Origin: Trissonchulus latispiculum
Lineage: Eukaryota; Nematoda; Enoplea; Enoplida; Ironidae
NCBI GenBank assembly: GCA_030248195.1
Contig: JASAND010013048.1
Coordinates: 1 to 64,000, forward strand
Length of the DNA: 64,000 bases
Direction: 5' to 3'
Shown here: positions 10,054 through 20,127 of the stretch, piece after piece
Position numbering within the stretch: the stretch's first letter is position 1
Layout: each line of letters begins with the position of its first letter
The notes under the pieces: generated by a model
The model's input: only the letters and a program-made list of their open reading frames with translations
Told to the model about the DNA's origin: nothing
Database searches by the model: none
Made by a program: the position numbers and the translations under genes

Positions 10054-12545
10054 GTAATGAAACGGATTTCGGGTAGTCAATGCTTTTAGCCAATTTAGGT
10101 ACTGAGAGGTCTTTGCAAATCTCAAACTTCTAACTTTACTCCCTCAGCCCTTTCCAATCGTACAAGTTTGGGGGTCGGGCAAACTTGATTTCAACAAAAT
10201 ACGATCAGAGCACTGGTTAGATGGCTCTAGTTTAGGATCTCATCAAACAATGTTCCGAGCACTGGTAAAATGGCTCGTTTCTCCTTAAACTACCTAATAG
10301 TTAACTAACTACTCAACGGAAATTCGAAGTTAGTCAACTATTCCACCTAGGCAAGGTTTCCGTAACTAAATTAAGGGTCCATCCTGCACCTCAAATCAAA
10401 TCCCTGAACTATCAAAGACAAGCACAATGATGAATTGGAAATTGGGTTTGGCTAATTTAATTTGTTTCTAGTATAACACTTCCAACACTGTCCACTTTAA
10501 CATTTGATAATTAGTAACAATATTCCACAAGCCTTGATAATCACGTAGCAATACAGAAAGCACAAAATCAAGTTTTAAACCAGTGAACACGACACAGATC
10601 AACTCGGGACGTTTGTCATTAGCTCGATGCTAGTTCAACTTCAAAACTCACGTTACCTTTTGGTATAGACGGAATCCAAATAATCCAAAATGAAATGCAA
10701 CAGATAACTCACAGAATTACAGAGACGTGGTGAGAAAGAGGTGACCGTGAATAAACGAAAAGATACGGGTACTCAACACACAGAATCCCACAGGCACAAT
10801 CGGCCAGCAAAGTTACAACAGACAGACTCAGGCGTAGTTCAGTCACCTTCTCCCCTCTCACCCTTGTCCACGTGAAATTCTGCGATTTCGGCCTTTTTAA
10901 AGTCTTTTGATTTGGGAGCGACCATTTACGAAAGAAAGGCATACGTCATGATAAGCATGACGTATGATATTGCTTTTGGGCTCATGGGACTCCTAAAATT
11001 TCTGTTTTAAGACGATTAACCCCACATTCAGAGTTTGAACTTCTTAGTCAGCAAATACCCCAATTAACCAATTCTGCCAAGCAAATAAAATACCAACTGA
11101 ACAAAGATTACTTCGGCAAACAGAGATTCAGTGCAATTATTTCGGTTAATCCACAAGTTGAGAGTTTGAACGATATTTCAGACATGCAACATAAATTCTA
11201 CAATTAGTAACGTAGATTCCACAACTAGTTAGTTTAAGAAAGTGAAAAGACAAAATGCAAATACAGAATTGATTAAGAATATTGAGTTATTATTTGCAGA
11301 AGTTAGTTTCATTCAACATAAGGTCACACAAAACACAGAGTCAAGAGTTTGAAAGCAAAAAATGAAACAGAATACAGAAAATTAGTTGTCTTTTGACTTG
11401 ATCCTTGCTTCTGGGCTAAGATTAAATTTTCCTGCCCTTACACTCTCCACCGCAAAAAATGGTGCAGAGTTTTACTAACAGTCGAAAGGTATAGAGCGAA
11501 ATTGATCATCAAGTGTGAGTACATGCACTAATCAAGTTACAAGTGCAGGGCGTCAACCTAGATGTGCAGAACAGGCAACTAAATGTACAATCAGGCAAAC
11601 TATGGTACAACGACAGTGCAGAGTTCAAATATCGACAGTGCAAAGTTCAAATATTTACAGGCAAAACTGGTGCGGTGCAGTTCATTGTGTGGCGACGACA
11701 GCGACGAATGGAAGACTGAGACAACAGAATCGGTGGCCAGCGCAAAAGTCAATGGCCAATCTTCGGAGGGCTGAGCGGCGATCTCAGCTGGGGATCGATC
11801 AGGAGACTGTGGACGGGATCGTCTTTGCTGTGGCAGGCACACACGATGGCGAGTAGTCTGAAGTTGATGAGAAGTTGACTGATGATGATAATATAAAGGG
11901 GTGGGGGGGGTGTGTGTCTGGAGGTGATCATGGCAGAGCGAGGGGGTGTGGGAGCGGAGAGCGGACGTGGGAACTGGCGTGTTAGCGTAGCCAGCGACAG
12001 TGACAAGTGCGGCTGTTCTTCCAGATGCCGGGAGAAGCCGGCGGAGCAGCAAGGTGATGGAGTTCGATTGACGACGCTGACATGCTGGGTCAGTCGGTGA
12101 AGCGGTCTGTGATTATCCCAGACGTAGGGATTCCGGGATAAGCCGGCAGAGCGGCGGTGTGTGATGTTGACGGTCAGGACTGCAATCTGACCTGAACAGG
12201 ATGGAGAACCAAGGAAAAAGTATCAGAAAAAACTATTGCTGAGATACAGCCTAGAAATACATTGAACAACAGAGATAAGTAACAGTTACAGTGACCGGTT
12301 GGTGCCTTTCACCCACCGCAAGGAAAACAAGACAGACAGACAGAAGAGACAGAACAGAGGCAGAAATTCTATGTTTAGCGATCAAGCAGAGGGTCTGAAA
12401 TCTAGGCTAGTTCTACATTACTTCACAGCGCACACTTTTTTCAATCCATGCGTGTAAATTACTGGACATGCTAGTTTCATTAATGTGCGCTACAGTGCAG
12501 TCATCATTTCTTTCCCAGCAGTGGGACTATTTCCTCTATGATTTA
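10054..12545. other. Non-coding interval before the gypsy element
   Basis: No gene is recognised. It holds a perfect 11 bp hairpin (10940-10966) and a GC-richer patch at 11500-12180 with two related motifs (CCGGGAGAAGCCGGCGGAGC at 12030 and CCGGGATAAGCCGGCAGAGC at 12138). Frames in that patch overlap on both strands and show no domain. Confidence 0.35.
10940..10966. repeat. Perfect hairpin
   Basis: CATACGTCATG, a 5 bp loop (ATAAG), then CATGACGTATG. Each arm contains a TGACGT core, the half of a CRE-like site. Confidence 0.55.
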
Positions 12546-13960
12546 TGTAAGGCACCTGATAAACCGGACAGATCGCTGAACCGTCACTTAATACTGCAAA
12601 TGTTTACTCATTAGCCCGAACCAAAGTATAGGTAGCATCAATCGCGTGAGTTCCAGGACCTGAACTACTTTCAAGAGCTAACTCTGGATTTTTGACAGCG
12701 CTCTACAGTTAGATTGTTACTATGTCTTACCGCACTCGATCATAACTCAGTACTAACTAACTTTTGATTGGAAAAGTATTCTACATTCCCTTCTTTCTTT
12801 AAGAGCGTTCCTGAAATTCACACAATTACCGAGCCAACACAAGTTACACAGAAAGTTACACACTTTAATAGATTTAAAATATAATAGATTTAAAATATAT
12901 TTAAATTCATCATTTAGAATGCCTTAGATCCCTCATCATTCCTAGTTCTTTCAAAGCACACCGGCATCAGCACTGACAGACATTTCCATCGGATTCAGCA
13001 GAGCCAGGACGCTCTACCGATGGATCAATGCCTGGCATGCCAAAAAGAGTGTTCAAGACCAATGTTATTCCATGTGCATTCAAGTGTATGTCGACGGAGC
13101 CGTCATGCTTCGTTTTGAAACAGCTAGGGTCGCGCAGGGGAAGCCAAACTTATAGCAAACTAAGATGGCCAGCCGACTTGTGAGCACGCTTGTGCTCGTT
13201 ACACATCTTTGCCAGGCAATTGTTGACACGGTTTATAACTTTATTCGACTCCGAAACGAAGTTGCCACCCAACCGACGGGGTATCTCCGACAGGACCAAG
13301 GTTTTGTCATGATGTTCCTGCAAAAATCGCAAAGTCTGTTTCTGAATCTGGTCAACCACTGCCTTGAATTTCCCCACTTTCTCAGGAGAACCATGAGGAT
13401 GCCCGGCTCGCACCACAATATTATTAGTGCCCCCGAACGCCACTGCTGCCCTGAATCCTTCATGGAAAGCCAACCGAAGTACCTTAAAAATAACCTGAAT
13501 CTTTGCCCCTGGAAGGCTGACCACGGTGTAGTCAGATGACGATGGGAAACCTCTGCCTTGCGAATCAGCTACAATCAGCATTCTCGGGTTAGGCATTGAT
13601 CCGGCCAGGTATGCACGAGCCTCCATCAAGATATTGCCCATCAAGTTATCTCCGGGCAGGCAAGTATCACAGCGCTGCAGATACTTCTCAAGAACGCTTT
13701 TGCCCAGGCGGCTGCCCCATTCCGCATCAAAGGGAGAAGCCTCGATCAACCAAGCATCGCCGGTTGACATCAATAGATGGAAAAGCTTTTCGTTCTGCCC
13801 ATACTTCCTGATTTGAAGACTCAGCACAAGGAATGAGCTTATTCTAATGAAATGGGTCTGATCAAAATGGTAGACGAAGGTGACAACTCAAACTGCTATA
13901 AGGACTCGTTTCGCCGTTATCACTACCTAGGAGGTATAAGTTACTTATTATAAGTTACTT
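12546..13960 (-). repeat. 3' LTR of the gypsy element
   Basis: It matches 20128-21461 over its length and begins on + with TGTAAGGCACCTGATAAAC. It contains about 75 bp absent from the other LTR (about 12852-12926, with tandem AATAGATTTAAAATAT units). Its inner border is altered (TAAGTTACTTATTATAAGTTAC instead of TTAGGGTTACA). It encodes the C-terminal part of ORF3. Confidence 0.65.
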
Positions 13961-14263
13961 ACTGCCTATACTTCCTGATTTGAAGACTCAGCATAATGGC
14001 TGGCTTCGCGAGGTGCCACAATTTCGGGTTCACTTTCCACTGCAGACTCCTTGACTTACATCTCCGTTTGCAGGCAAACGGATCACTGCTGAGGTTTTCA
14101 CATCTTTTCTGGCAGAATCGTCTTTACAAATCCAAGATTTGGTCCACTGGTAGGCCTGTTCGGTGGCCTCAAATTCCAGCCCAGCAATACTCAGTTTGCA
14201 TTTATGCATGTTGGAAAACTCGTCATTCCCTCCGAAGAATGCCACAACTCTACGGCCAGACAC
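13150..14263 (-). CDS. ORF3: NADAR plus SGNH-hydrolase-like protein, spanning the internal region and the 3' LTR
   Basis: Predicted segments on minus: 14263-14060, 14039-13963 and 13807-13150. The first follows an acceptor (TTTTTAG at 14265-14264) and carries FFGG...FSNMH and an E-x-A-Y-Q-x-x-K motif. A 20 bp GT..AG gap (14059-14040) and a 155 bp GT..AG gap (13962-13808, donor GTAAGT) both keep the frame. The last segment completes the NADAR domain (LIEASPFDAEWG, GDNLMGNILMEAR) and continues into an SGNH-like domain: ADSQG nucleophile block and FGGTNNI block, about 75 residues apart. The family His block is not obvious. NADAR removes ADP-ribose; SGNH proteins are usually esterases. A stop near 13150 removes about 55 C-terminal residues still present in the 5' LTR copy. 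The acceptor at the 5' end suggests a spliced subgenomic mRNA, as for env. Splicing is inferred. Confidence 0.65.
13808..13962 (-). other. Predicted intron across the LTR border
   Basis: Donor GTAAGT at 13962-13957, acceptor CTTCAAATCAG ending at 13808. The 155 bp removed are the first bases of the 3' LTR, and the frame is kept. A 28 bp segment around the junction is present on both sides (about 13964-13992 and 13799-13827), which is also how the LTR border came to repeat part of the coding sequence. Confidence 0.45.
14040..14059 (-). other. 20 bp GT..AG gap inside the NADAR coding region
   Basis: It begins GTAAGT and ends CTGCAG on minus. Removing it restores the reading frame and a tryptophan expected in the NADAR domain; leaving it in gives a stop about 10 codons later. 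It is either an ultra-short intron or a small insertion that happens to look like one. Confidence 0.4.
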
Positions 14264-14582
14264 CTAAAAATGCACATTAAATTAACCTTTGATGAAGCCA
14301 GGGCGCTTCAGTTAATTTGATAGTACATTCGGTAACATTATGAAAATAAGTGCATACTAAATTAAACGTTTCATGAAGCCAGGACGCTTCAGTTAATTTA
14401 TAGTCCGTTATTTTATCAATTTGAGGTAAGAGTAGGATCTAGACTAACCTCTGCAGAAGCCAGTACGCTTCAGTCAACCTAATAATCCAGACTTCGAGAG
14501 TATTTGGCGGCCCACGGCTTAACGATTAAGACTATAACTTTTTGGTGAAGCCTGTACGCTTCAGTCTTATCCTCAATCGTTG
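14264..14582 (-). ncRNA. Four spaced hairpins between pol and ORF3
   Basis: Core palindromes of the form GAAGC-n6-GCTTC occur at 14293-14310, 14374-14391, 14455-14472 and 14546-14563, spaced 81, 81 and 91 bp. Outer arms differ between copies yet remain complementary within each copy: AAATTAAC/GTTAATTT in the first two, and AACGATTAAGACT/AGTCTTA..AATCGTT in the fourth, with a one-sided bulge before the core. This covariation suggests conserved RNA structure in the element transcript. Function unknown. Confidence 0.5.
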
Positions 14583-14820
14583 CGCTAGTAGGATTAGAAT
14601 GTTAGTTTTTTGCAAGATGGAGTATATTCCAGAACTTCTGACCACTTGCGGAGTCGGGACACTCCAGGTCGGCCGTTCCCAAACTGATAGTAAACGGTAG
14701 TATGGTAGCGTGCAGTTATCTAATCCTTACATCGTTCAGTCGCGAGCTGGGAAGAGAAAAAGCCGAAGAAGAAAAGAAAGTCTGAATAAAAAAACTAAAC
14801 GAAAGTAAAGAACCCCTAAC
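14583..14820. other. Spacer downstream of pol
   Basis: About 240 bp with no ORF or clear repeat, between the pol stop and the hairpin block. Confidence 0.4.
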
Positions 14821-17800
14821 TCATCGACGTTCGAAATAGTGTTTCAACCGATTTGCGTGGACAACAGTGAACTTATTGGGTTCGTCCTTTCGGCAAATAC
14901 GGTAGGTAACTGGTGATAACTTATCTACAACTACATATCCCTTTATCCATCCCGGCTTTTTCGAGTCCTTTGGTACTCGTTTTAACAGAACTTGTTCACC
15001 GACCTCAAACCTTATCTCCGTTGCGTGTTCGTCATACGAAGACTTTTGAGCAGCCTGCGCTCTCGAGATGTTCTCCATGGCTTTGGGATATACTTCGCGC
15101 AGTCCTCTCTGGACCTTGCTGAAATATGCTGAAAGGCTAGCAGGTTTGTCTGTGTCCAGAACTCTAGCGACAAACGGACAGTGAACTTCCCGCCCGTACA
15201 CAAGATGGAAAGGGGAAAATCCCGTAGAAGATTGTACTGCGGTTCTCGCCGCAAACGCCACGTACGGCAGGTAAGTGTCCCAGTTAGTTCCTCTTTCATT
15301 AGCATATGCAGCCAGCATCAGCTTGAGTGTTCGATTGAATCTTTCTAACAGTCCATCCGTCTGTGGATGATATGCAGTTGTTTGAACCTTTTTACACCCA
15401 ATAGAGTTTAACACAGTGCGCATCAATTTTGAAGTAAAGTTTGTGCCTTGATCTGACAACAAAATTTTTGGACATCCGTGCCGATAGACTATTTCCTCTA
15501 GCATTAGTTTAGCAATTACTTCTGTCTCGATTGTGCGAACAGCGAAAACTTCTGGCTATTTCGTAAAATAATCAACGAAAACGACGATGTACCTGTTTTT
15601 CCTACGCGTCGTCCTAAGCGGGCCAACTATGTCAACTCCCAAACGTTCAAAAGGGCCACCTACGGCGATGGGAACCAACGGAGCTTTGCCCCGGAAAGAC
15701 GGGTCTTTCAACTGTTGACAGAGATCACACGTTTTGAACCAGTTCATCACATCTCGTCTCATTTGAGGCCAATAATATTTAGCCTGCAGGCGTCCTAAGG
15801 TTTTCGAATAGCCAAGATGCCCTGCTGTTTGGCTGTCATGGCTTTCTTTCAATAAGTCAACCTGTAAGGCCGATGGGTTCACTAACCTGAGCCCATTTCT
15901 CCTTTTTTTGTGCCTGAATAGTATGCCATTTTCCAGCACGAAATCTTTTGGTCGAATGTTTCTTTGCCATAGAGTAGAATTGCCCAAACAGGTGCCGTCC
16001 ATCCTACCCTTTATTTTCCTGCAAAAATCATCACGCTGCTGTTCTCGTATGATAGTATCCGTAGACAAATTTCCTAATGTTTCTATTGCAATGGCACAAC
16101 AGGCGTTCTCTTCAGTAAAGAAGTCTGTTACCGCAGTTACAGAAAGTGGTAATCTGGACAAGCCGTCCGCATTACCATTTTTGTTACCCGGCCTGTGGTC
16201 GAGCGTCATGTAACTGTCGTACTGCTGTAACTCGGAAACCCAACGTTGCAGCCTAAAGGAAGATGTCTTCAGCGAGCGGAAGTATTTCAACGGATAATGG
16301 TCGGTGTAGACATGAAACTTTTTCCCGTAGATGTATGGGCAGAATTTTCGCGTAGCCCAGATTACTGCCAGCATCTCCAGCTCGATAGTTGAATACCTTG
16401 TTTCCGGATCTGCTGGCGCTCTACTCGCATAGGAAACTACCATTTCTTTCCCGCCAAAGCTTTGCGAAAGTACAGCCCCTAAACCAAGCCTAGATGCGTC
16501 AGTGCAAATAATAAAATCCCTGGAAAAATCAGGCATTTGCAAAACTGGAGCCGACAAGAGCTCTTTTTTAATGGAAGTAAAAGCAGTTTCGCAAGATCCT
16601 GACCAGGCAAAAGTGGTGTTCTTCTTCAACAACTGATGGAGTGGTGCTGCCATCCTAGCCAGGTTAGGGACGAATTTACGATAGTAAGAAGCTAATCCAA
16701 GGAATGACTTAACCTCCGAAGGATTGGCTGGCACTGGCAGCTTGGCGACTGCGTCAAGCTTCTTCTCGTCAGGTTTTACACCATCAGCACCAACAACATA
16801 ACCTAGGTATTGGACCTCAGATTTCCCGAAGACACACTTTCTGCGTTTCAGTTTCAGATTGGCGTCCTTCAGACATTGAAGGACGGTTTCTAAGTGTTGA
16901 ACGTGCTCATCCAACGTTTTCGAAAAGATAATAATGCCATCTATGTACACCAAACAACAACGCCAAAGATACTTTTTCAAAACGGTACACATAAGACGCT
17001 GAAACGTTGCAGGGGCATTCGTTAATCCGAAAGCCATAACTTCAAACTCATATAGCCCTCCTCTGGTAGTAAACGCAGTTTTTTCCTTATCCGCCTCCTC
17101 CATGGCTATCTGCCAGTACCCACTACTCAAATCTAACGTTGAAAAGTACTTGCACCCTGACATTGCGTCTAGGCACTCGTCAATACGTGGTATCGGATAC
17201 GTATCTTTCCGAGTTATGTTGTCGATTTTCCTAAAGTCATCACAGAACCTGTCGCTTCCATCCTTCTTCTTCACAACTACCACAGGTGATGCCCAGGGAC
17301 TGTTTGATTCCCTGATTACCCCAAGTTTTAGCATATACGCAACGTTACGATTTAACACCTCCTGCTGCGCTGGGCCAACCCTGTAATATTTCTGTTTTAT
17401 TGGAGTAGGCCCCTGAACGTCGACCGAATGCTTAACAATGGTTGTCCTTCCTAAGTCGCCATCGTTCTCTGAAAAGACCCTGTTATATTTTTCCAGGACT
17501 TTATCAAGCCCATTCCGTTCCTTCTCCGATAATGCAGTGCAGGCTTTCCCGTCTACATCTACTGACGAAACTGTTGTATGCTCGGAAAATACAGAGATTG
17601 ACGAAATTGTTACAATAGATTTCTCGACAACTCCTAGTAAAGTATGCTTTGGTAACTTGATTGATTCGTCAGAGAAATTACACAGCCGAACCGGAATCTT
17701 GCCAAAAGAAGTAGAGACAACAGCAGCTTCGGAATGAACTGGCACATTGACCAGTTCTGAGTTGGGTTCATACACTACATCGCAGTTATTGAATATAGAA

Positions 17801-18237
17801 GAAACTGTAAGTATCTCCGATTTGGGAGGAATGATAACAGGAGTTCTAAGCCGAACATTTCCAATAGTAGTTCTTTTAAAGTTTATAGTTTTCTTCGAGC
17901 TATCTTGCTCGAAGGTGACACATAAATTTTGATTCGACAATTGCAGATTCGCCCCGTTCTCCTTAAGGAAATTTAAGCCTAATATACATTGTTGTGTACA
18001 GTTTGAAACAACAACAAAAGGAACCAGCAAAAAATGTCTGCTTTCAATAGAAATATTCAATTTTATACATCCACGTACTTTTAAAGAATCACCAGTAACG
18101 CTAACGGGAGAGCAGCAAGCTCGTTCTAAGCTAAAATTGAGATGAGAGTCTTCAAGAACACTCTCATGGATTAAATTTATAGCGGCACCGGTGTCCACCA
18201 AACTTTTTACCACCGTGCCGTTCAATTCCATTTGCAA
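14821..18237 (-). pseudogene. pol: Pol polyprotein of the gypsy element (protease, RT, RNase H, integrase), one stop
   Basis: Order: retropepsin with DTG at about residue 15; reverse transcriptase with the PIPRID and FSTLDLSSGYWQ blocks; RNase H (CTDASRLGLGAVLSQ); integrase with an H2C2 zinc finger and a D-D-E core (GVDIVGP, LLSDQGTNF, DGLLERFNRT); and a C-terminal tail ending FERR. One in-frame TAG at 15558-15556 splits the integrase core; the same frame then continues to 14821. The RT active site reads YIDG (GGC at 16938-16936) where functional enzymes have YIDD, so a metal-binding aspartate is lost. The listed start is a TTG; the frame is open only from about 18282, roughly 90 bp after the gag stop, in the -1 frame relative to gag, with no overlap. 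How pol was expressed is thus unclear. Confidence 0.9.
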
Positions 18238-18368
18238 ATATAATAAATTTCCGTAATTTCACCCTTCTGAAATGTTGATGCTAGTGATACCAGAATTAAG
18301 AAAAGAACATACAGTGCATAAATGCTTATTACTGGAGTTATAATACAACATATCGCTACTGGGACTGC

Positions 18369-19448
18369 TTAGTACTGGCTGCCCGAAGGAGCCGCATCGG
18401 GCAGCGTCCACACGTTTCCCTGAACATATTTGACACTGCTGGCTCGTCCCCGTCCACGATAGTCACTCCTAGTACTACCAGTAACGTTGGGACAGTTCCG
18501 AGCAAAATGTGAGCTGTTGTTACAGTTATAACAGCCTGATCGATTCCCTGATACCGAGTACCCTCTTCCGCGAGACCGATTGCAACCACGACCTCTTTGA
18601 GATAGAAAGAAGCCGTCCAGGCGGCGACCAAGCTGGTCTACTTTCCTGGACAAGGACTCTAAATTTTCTTGAGTGTAAGCAGCACCATTTTCGGTATATT
18701 GCACAGCCGAAACGTTTGTACTAGTTGGCGTAGCCATTTTAGATACTGCTTCTACAATTTGACTGTTTTGAGCTATAAGCATTTCGACTTTTGCTCGCAT
18801 TTCAGAAATTTCAGGTGATGCGTATTTAGGGAAAGCTTTGTCGACATACTCTTGTTTCTTTGCGGCTGCAACCGCGGCATCAAGATTGACAAAATCCTTG
18901 CAAGCCAAGGATTTTGCAATCTCAGGTTTGGCTTGATAAATGAAATGGTTTCGGACAATCTTTTGTATCTCTTCCAAGCTACGGTTAGGCTCAGCCCTAC
19001 GAGCAATACAAATCAAAACTTGTTTAAATTCGTCTACAGTTTCCGTTTCTCCCTGTTTCCGTTCCCGCAGTTTATTCAAAAATATAGCTTTGTCACCTAC
19101 AGAAGTAAGTTTTTGAATTAGTAGTTCTTTAAACGCAGGGTAGGCCAAACTTTTCTCAGTTTCAGAAAAGCATTCATAAACATGTGCCGCTCGGCCTTCT
19201 AGTAAACGCAGTAGAAGCGATTTTTTAGCGTTGTCATTTTGTTGCCACCCATTCGAAATTGCGGTGCGCTCTAAGTTACAAAAATATTCGTAAATGTCTT
19301 GATTTTCTACACCGGTGAAACGAGGTAGCGAATTTGCTGACAGTGTAATTAGAGCGTAGTCGTTCATAGGTAAAACTTGTGGAGGAGCCACCTCAGCAAT
19401 ATCGTTTTCTGCATCGCTCAAACTTAATTGTCTACGACGTCTAGGCAT
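18369..19448 (-). CDS. gag: Gag capsid/nucleocapsid of the gypsy element
   Basis: The 359-residue ORF starts at ATG 19448 and is intact. Residues about 30-210 look like a retrotransposon Gag capsid domain (LPRFTGVENQDIYEYFCNLE, then a helical region rich in charged residues). A zinc knuckle CYNCNNSSHFARNC (CX2CX4HX4C) lies at about 307-320, flanked by Arg/Gly-rich sequence, typical of RNA-binding nucleocapsid. It sits between the leader and pol. It would package the element RNA into particles. Confidence 0.85.
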   Translation of the reverse strand: MPRRRRQLSLSDAENDIAEVAPPQVLPMNDYALITLSANSLPRFTGVENQDIYEYFCNLERTAISNGWQQNDNAKKSLLLRLLEGRAAHVYECFSETEKSLAYPAFKELLIQKLTSVGDKAIFLNKLRERKQGETETVDEFKQVLICIARRAEPNRSLEEIQKIVRNHFIYQAKPEIAKSLACKDFVNLDAAVAAAKKQEYVDKAFPKYASPEISEMRAKVEMLIAQNSQIVEAVSKMATPTSTNVSAVQYTENGAAYTQENLESLSRKVDQLGRRLDGFFLSQRGRGCNRSRGRGYSVSGNRSGCYNCNNSSHFARNCPNVTGSTRSDYRGRGRASSVKYVQGNVWTLPDAAPSGSQY

Positions 19449-20112
19449 TCTTTATGATTTAGATGGTGAAAATATAGAATTTAAGTAAATTATATAGAGA
19501 TAAGTGTTAAAAACCTACTTTACTAACTGTTAATCCACCCTAAATTACTTTTGGTAACTTTCGTGAATGATCAACGTATTTGACTTAAACAGCAACCATC
19601 TAGCTTACATCATGTAGCTTAATTGCTTATGTAATCAGTATTGTTGTAATTTCGATAGTGTACGGTCGGGCCGATTGGCCATCTATTATATTCTCTGCCT
19701 TTACCGTATTATTTGTGCCTAATAAACACCGTAAGTTCCTTATTAAACTATGTCTTCAATTGGTTTCTATTAGGGTATCTTTATTAGGGAATTAATCTTT
19801 TCTTGATAGTTGCACCCTAGGTTAGGGACTTTATTTAGAACCTGCATTCGTTCCGCCATCTAGTTGCCGGTTTAGTTACCGGACAGTAAACCGGTAGTTA
19901 ACATAAGTGTGTAACAATCGTGCAACTAACCGTTTTAAAATAGTGCATTGATGGTCAATATGGATTCTTTAAAAGTCTTCGGACTTCTGGCTTCTGATTA
20001 TTCTTCCTTCGGCCAATGGATCCAACTGCTGTGTCCGCAGATGCAAGCAGCAGACCAAGCGAATTCTGAAGATTCGCTGATTCCACAGATTCCGAAAGGG
20101 AAAGTCCGAATA
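19449..20112 (-). other. 5' leader of the gypsy element
   Basis: About 660 bp between the primer-binding site and the gag start, without a conserved ORF. Small frames at 19955-20169 are not supported. Confidence 0.5.
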
Positions 20113-20125
20113 GACAGCCTCGCCA
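20113..20125 (-). other. Primer-binding site
   Basis: On minus the sequence TGGCGAGGCTGTC begins two bases after the ...CTTACA end of the 5' LTR. It would pair with a tRNA ending GACAGCCTCGCCA. It fixes the LTR border and element orientation. Confidence 0.6.
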
Positions 20126-20127
20126 AT

